Positions 15,930 through 19,108 of a stretch of DNA of 19,108 bases are shown piece after piece. Every line of letters begins with the position of its first letter. The first letter of the stretch is position 1. The position numbers and the translations under genes were made by a program. The notes below the pieces were generated by a model. It did not search any database, was not told where the DNA came from, and worked only from the letters and a program-made list of their open reading frames with translations. Source of the DNA: Candidatus Helarchaeota archaeon (GTDB lineage: Archaea > Asgardarchaeota > Lokiarchaeia > Helarchaeales > HEL-GB-A); NCBI GenBank assembly GCA_016840125.1, contig JAEOSY010000376.1, positions 1-19,108 of the forward strand, given 5' to 3'.

Positions 15930-16784
15930 GTGGTGTCAAAAAAAGAGTCTCACCTGATTAGGGTCTATCGGACAATGCAAACGAATAAGAATACTAAAAA
16001 ATATCAAGTTACAATAGAAAAAGGCACAAAGAGAAAAATTGATAATCAAGAATTGATCGTTGAAGAACCCTTATCGATCCGGGTTGATGGAAAACCCTAT
16101 TCTGTGATCATGCGTACACCCGGTAATGAAATACATCATGCTGCAGGGTTTTGTCTTGCCGAAGGCTTGGTTGATAGTCCGGATGATTTTTCTACTATCG
16201 GCTTTTGCACTGAAGAAGGTGTTAATGTTGTAACAGTTAATCTTACTTCTGAAAGGCGGAATACGGTTGAGAAATTGATAAACCGAAGGGGTTTTTTCAG
16301 TCAGACCAGCTGTGGCATATGCGGCAAGGAGCTTTTATCCGACATGAGTCAGATCGTCAGACCCCTGGCAAGCGGCATTAATATGACGATTGAAAGGGCT
16401 AAGTTCTGTTTCTCCCAGTTAATTGAGCATCAGGCTCTTTATAAAAAAACATTTGGCTCGCATGCGGCGATGATTTTTGATTCGAATTGTAGGGTAATGT
16501 CTTACGCGGAGGATGTTGGACGCCATAATGCTATGGATAAAGCAGTCGGCAAAGTGCTCATGGACAGAAAAATTGAAGATGCACATATTGTCGTTGTATC
16601 ATCCAGATCGAGTTTTGAGCTTATCCAAAAGGCTGCCAGGGCACAATTGGAGATTATGATTAGCATGTCACGGCCGACTTCACTTGCCTTGGACTTGGCA
16701 AAAAGTCTCAATATGACATTGGTATGTATGAATGAAAAACGTGGGTTTATAACTTATTGTGGTGATGAGCGTTTTCATACCTAG
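15930..16784 (+). CDS. fdhD: FdhD family sulfur carrier for Mo/W-pterin cofactor
   Basis: FdhD accepts sulfur from a cysteine desulfurase and passes it to the metal of bis-pterin enzymes, classically formate dehydrogenase. Visible motifs are EEPLSIRVDG, the active CxxC at C128/C131 (TSCGICGKE), EDVGRHNAMDK, and the SMSRPTSLALDLA region. Length is typical. The start is uncertain: GTG 15930 gives 284 residues, but neither it nor ATG 15975 (269 residues, close to the family norm) has a clear Shine-Dalgarno. No formate dehydrogenase is in the window; the only pterin enzymes nearby are the two AORs. A short hairpin CTCCG/CGGAG (16798-16814) follows the stop and may be a weak terminator. Confidence 0.93.
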   Translation: MVSKKESHLIRVYRTMQTNKNTKKYQVTIEKGTKRKIDNQELIVEEPLSIRVDGKPYSVIMRTPGNEIHHAAGFCLAEGLVDSPDDFSTIGFCTEEGVNVVTVNLTSERRNTVEKLINRRGFFSQTSCGICGKELLSDMSQIVRPLASGINMTIERAKFCFSQLIEHQALYKKTFGSHAAMIFDSNCRVMSYAEDVGRHNAMDKAVGKVLMDRKIEDAHIVVVSSRSSFELIQKAARAQLEIMISMSRPTSLALDLAKSLNMTLVCMNEKRGFITYCGDERFHT

Positions 16785-17396
16785 TTTTATCTAAACTCTC
16801 CGCTTAAAACGGAGGGCCGAAAGAAATCCACGTTAGATGAAAATTGTGCCTGCTGTTATGTATCACGCCTCCCCCCGGTGGTGTTAAATTCTGAGATATA
16901 TCAATCATAACTCAGGTTTTAAGCACCTCTCCTAATCAAAAATAACCATACATTTCCGCAGATTTAAAAATGGAAAGTGAATTATATTATTAAGATCTGT
17001 GGTAACCATGACATATCACCGGTGTTTTTGCTTGAAATTCATATTCTGAATTGTTAGATAGGACATGGCGTGTATCATTCTTTTCTCCGTCTGCGGCCCT
17101 GCGGTATCAGGCCTGCATTACACGCCAAAACGATTTCCACATCAGGTCTGACTTCTGCCAGGACAGATGTGGACGGGGGCCACGCCTAAAACAAGGGCCG
17201 CACCCCCTACCGCTATTATACAAACAGAGTTCTACTGTTCAGATCATCACTCAAAATCCATGATTACCTTTGCGCCTACCGGTGTATCTAAGAGTGCTGC
17301 TTGAAATATCAATAACAAGCTTCACCAGCTGCCCATTTGGGTATTAAGTAGTCAAAAAACAAGGCGGGCTCAGAAATGGCTCTGCCTTATCTATCC

Positions 17397-17434
17397 ATGA
17401 CATATCTCAGTTTTGACAATTCCTGTTGTATCAT
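17397..17434 (+). repeat. Direct repeat copy 2 (about 38 bp, imperfect)
   Basis: Matches 1-38 at 33 of 38 bases in the same orientation. It ends about 10 bp before the ATG of the EamA transporter remnant, so it may be the former leader of that gene. The first 12 bases, CCATGACATATC counted from 17395, also recur at 17005-17016. Confidence 0.6.
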
Positions 17435-17444
17435 CTACCTAATT

Positions 17445-17702
17445 ATGCAACTTAACCCTCCAAGCCCCGGTTTTGCCTCAGCCGCCGTATTCTTGTCGGC
17501 CTCGCTTTGGGGGCTTTACTGGATTCCGCTCAGATATCTGAAAGATCAGGGAATTGATGGCGGATGGGCGGTGGCTTTGCTGAACTGCCGGCCGGGATAA
17601 CGCTGGCGCTGATCGTATTTGAAATAGGGACGCCATCGCGGACAGCTTGGCCAAGCGATGGCTTGCCTGGTGGAGGTACTCCTGACCCCTCAGGAGCGTT
17701 CT
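17445..17702 (+). pseudogene. EamA/DMT-family transporter, N-terminal remnant, frameshifted
   Basis: From ATG 17445 the frame reads FASAAVFLSASLWGLYWIPLRY and DGGWAVALLN, the first helix and loop of a drug/metabolite-type (EamA) membrane transporter. The frame then closes at a TAA near 17600. Slipping one base restores the family sequence LPAGITLALIVFEIG (17582 onward), after which the match fades and stops at about 17702. A full gene would be about 300 codons, so this is a truncated and frameshifted pseudogene. Confidence 0.65.
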
Positions 17703-17927
17703 GAACTAGCCTCATAGACGCAACAAAGGAATTGCGATGTTTTTTTACGATAGGAAACCTTTGATTTCTAAAAATTTGCAGGTATTCAAAGCTCAAAAAA
17801 ACTATGATATCATATTATCAATCGGCACTTTAACTCATCTTTCAATTCTGTCAAATCAAGTGTAGGTCAGAGCAGATAAGATCATTGGTTTTTTGTCTTA
17901 CCAAACAATTACCAAAAAGGGCTGCTA

Positions 17928-18746
17928 ATGACTCCAGATAAGGGAACACAGATCATCGACAAGGCTAAGGAAATGAGGGCTTCAATGGCGGGCATCGCGA
18001 ACGTTGAGCTCCTCAAGAACTCACCTTCCCATGCAATTATAAAACAACTTGGCATGGAAATAGATAGGAGTAATCCTTACAATGGGATATGCGATTTCGA
18101 CAAAATCAGGTGGCCTGCAAAAGCCAAGTCAGCGCTGGTTATCGCGGTTTCTCATCCCAAAGACAAACCAGAGTTCGACTGGTGGACTGGATTGAAAGGA
18201 ACCCCTGGAAACAGTGAGTTGATAAGAATTAACAAGGAATTGTCTGCATGGATTGAAGAGATCCTTAACATCAAAACCCACAAATTACCCTATTTCATTC
18301 AAACAGGCGGGATATACCTCAAAGATGCAGCGGTATTGGCCGGACTTGGTTGTATTGGTAAAAACAACATGCTTGTAACTCCAGAATTTGGACCGAAGAT
18401 TCGTCTTCGAGCATTGCTTCTTGAGGAAGACTTAACTCCCACAGGTCCCGTTGACTTTGATCCGTGTAACGACTGTGAAGAATATTGCATCAAAGCGTGC
18501 CCTCAGAATGCCTATGGAAAGATTGTTATCTCATCTTCTGAAACTGGGCAGGTCAACCTTCCCGGACGTGATGGTTGTTTCAGCAGGGCTAAATGCATGA
18601 TCCAGATGGATAAAAATTGCGAAAAAGCAGGAATTGATATAAATGAAACAACGAAATCCGCTATAGACATAGGGGACATAGAAAAAGCGAAGCGTTATAT
18701 TAAATACTGTCGGCGGTGTGAGTTTGCTTGCCCCATTGGAAATTGA
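17928..18746 (+). CDS. QueG-like double [4Fe-4S] protein (epoxyqueuosine reductase-related)
   Basis: 272-residue soluble iron-sulfur protein related to epoxyqueuosine reductase and the iron-sulfur half of reductive dehalogenases. The conserved core GIYLKDAAVLAGLGCIGKNNMLVTP (about 128-152) matches the family's cobalamin-side motif (AGLG-x-IGKN). Cluster ligands are C180, C183, C187 and C191 (CNDCEEYCIKACP) and C261, C264 and C268 (CRRCEFACP), with further cysteines at 217, 223 and 231. It is shorter than true QueG (over 300 residues) and lacks the C-terminal HEAT region, so a tRNA role is doubtful. AAAAAGGG lies before the ATG. It is separated from the GRE cluster by over 1 kb of decayed DNA and may be unrelated to it. 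Confidence 0.82.
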   Translation: MTPDKGTQIIDKAKEMRASMAGIANVELLKNSPSHAIIKQLGMEIDRSNPYNGICDFDKIRWPAKAKSALVIAVSHPKDKPEFDWWTGLKGTPGNSELIRINKELSAWIEEILNIKTHKLPYFIQTGGIYLKDAAVLAGLGCIGKNNMLVTPEFGPKIRLRALLLEEDLTPTGPVDFDPCNDCEEYCIKACPQNAYGKIVISSSETGQVNLPGRDGCFSRAKCMIQMDKNCEKAGIDINETTKSAIDIGDIEKAKRYIKYCRRCEFACPIGN

Positions 18747-19108
18747 TAGACTTCCTTCAGCTTTCTATTCATTGGATCGACCTGTAGCCTCACAATAAAA
18801 CGGACATTGCTAAATTACTGATTTCTCCGATGTATCCGTAAAGTTAGCTTTCACCTAAAAACTGATATATTATTTTCATATGATCAGGGAATTAGTCACT
18901 CTCGATACCTTTATACCATAACTGTATATGTAACTTTTTAATATTATACACTAGGTAACCAGTGATATTCCAACACGATAAAGGGCGCTGGACCCCAAAG
19001 GTTGGACCGCCTGAGGGGTGAGTTAAGCTATTAGCCAGAAGTTCAATAAAAGTAAAACAGGCATCAGGCCGCCTGGGCGAACGGATGGGGTAAACCGTAG
19101 TAGACCTC
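18747..19108. other. Non-coding right end with GC-richer tail
   Basis: AT-rich to about 18980, with no gene seen. From about 18985 to the window end the sequence becomes GC-rich and full of short pairing segments (GCTATTAGC; CGG and CCG around ATGGGGTAAA), without an open frame of note. This change could be the start of a structured RNA such as the 5' domain of a group II intron, or another mobile element, but the window ends before it can be identified. Confidence 0.35.

Larger units (their letters stand above)
16785..17927. other. Non-coding stretch with gene remnants (about 1.1 kb)
   Basis: No intact gene. Composition is patchy: 17060-17300 is clearly more GC-rich than its flanks. It contains an inverted repeat TGGCGTGTA (17066-17074) / TACACGCCA (17119-17127), the second copy of the 38 bp repeat, and the EamA transporter remnant. 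The 14-base word ACCTAATTATGCAA (17437-17450) also occurs at 5414-5427. I could not assign 16830-17390 to any gene family. Confidence 0.5.

Noticed and set aside
17066..17127. Inverted repeat TGGCGTGTA/TACACGCCA as an IS end or attachment site
   Set aside because: Only nine bases with a 44-base spacer, no associated transposase or target duplication; noted only as part of the non-coding stretch.
1..19108. CRISPR arrays, tRNA or rRNA genes
   Set aside because: No regularly spaced repeats, no tRNA T-loop signatures in structural context and no rRNA-like blocks were seen.

Overview
The window is AT-rich and comes from a strict anaerobe. It holds a glycyl radical enzyme (GRE) and its activase, two tungsten-type aldehyde:ferredoxin oxidoreductases (AORs), an FdhD cofactor-sulfuration protein and a sigma-54 regulator. 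This mix fits the Desulfobacterota (sulfate reducers and syntrophs), but that placement is inference; no marker gene is present.

Layout. Positions 108-3298 (minus strand): an AOR downstream of a class-III omega-aminotransferase, with a well-formed sigma-54 promoter ahead of the aminotransferase. 3586-5397 (plus): a PAS-PAS-AAA+-HTH sigma-54 activator, with TGCA-type dyads just before and just after it. 5932-8568: a second sigma-54 promoter leads into the GRE activase, an NCS1-family permease and a 66-residue single-span membrane protein. 8569-9585: a roughly 1 kb gap containing a decayed IS200/IS605 transposase and its end hairpin. 9586-16784: the GRE, a short-chain dehydrogenase, a second and divergent AOR, a YbhB/PEBP-family protein and FdhD, each with its own ribosome-binding site. 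16785-17927: mostly non-coding DNA with a frameshifted EamA/DMT-transporter remnant. 17928-18746: a QueG-like double [4Fe-4S] protein. The last 360 bases are non-coding, with a GC-richer tail of unknown nature.

Working model (inference). The NCS1 permease, perhaps with its small partner, imports a small nitrogenous compound. The GRE, armed by its activase, cleaves or eliminates it to give an aldehyde. The SDR and the second AOR process that aldehyde, returning reduced ferredoxin. On the other side of the regulator, the aminotransferase and first AOR form a parallel amine-to-aldehyde-to-acid module. The PAS regulator appears to control both arms from shared TGCA-dyad sites and sigma-54 promoters. 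The GRE's active-site surroundings (C478-T-E480, a Trp after the glycyl loop) do not match any GRE class I can recall with confidence. With the NCS1 carrier and the AORs, this makes the locus a candidate for an uncharacterised anaerobic catabolic pathway.
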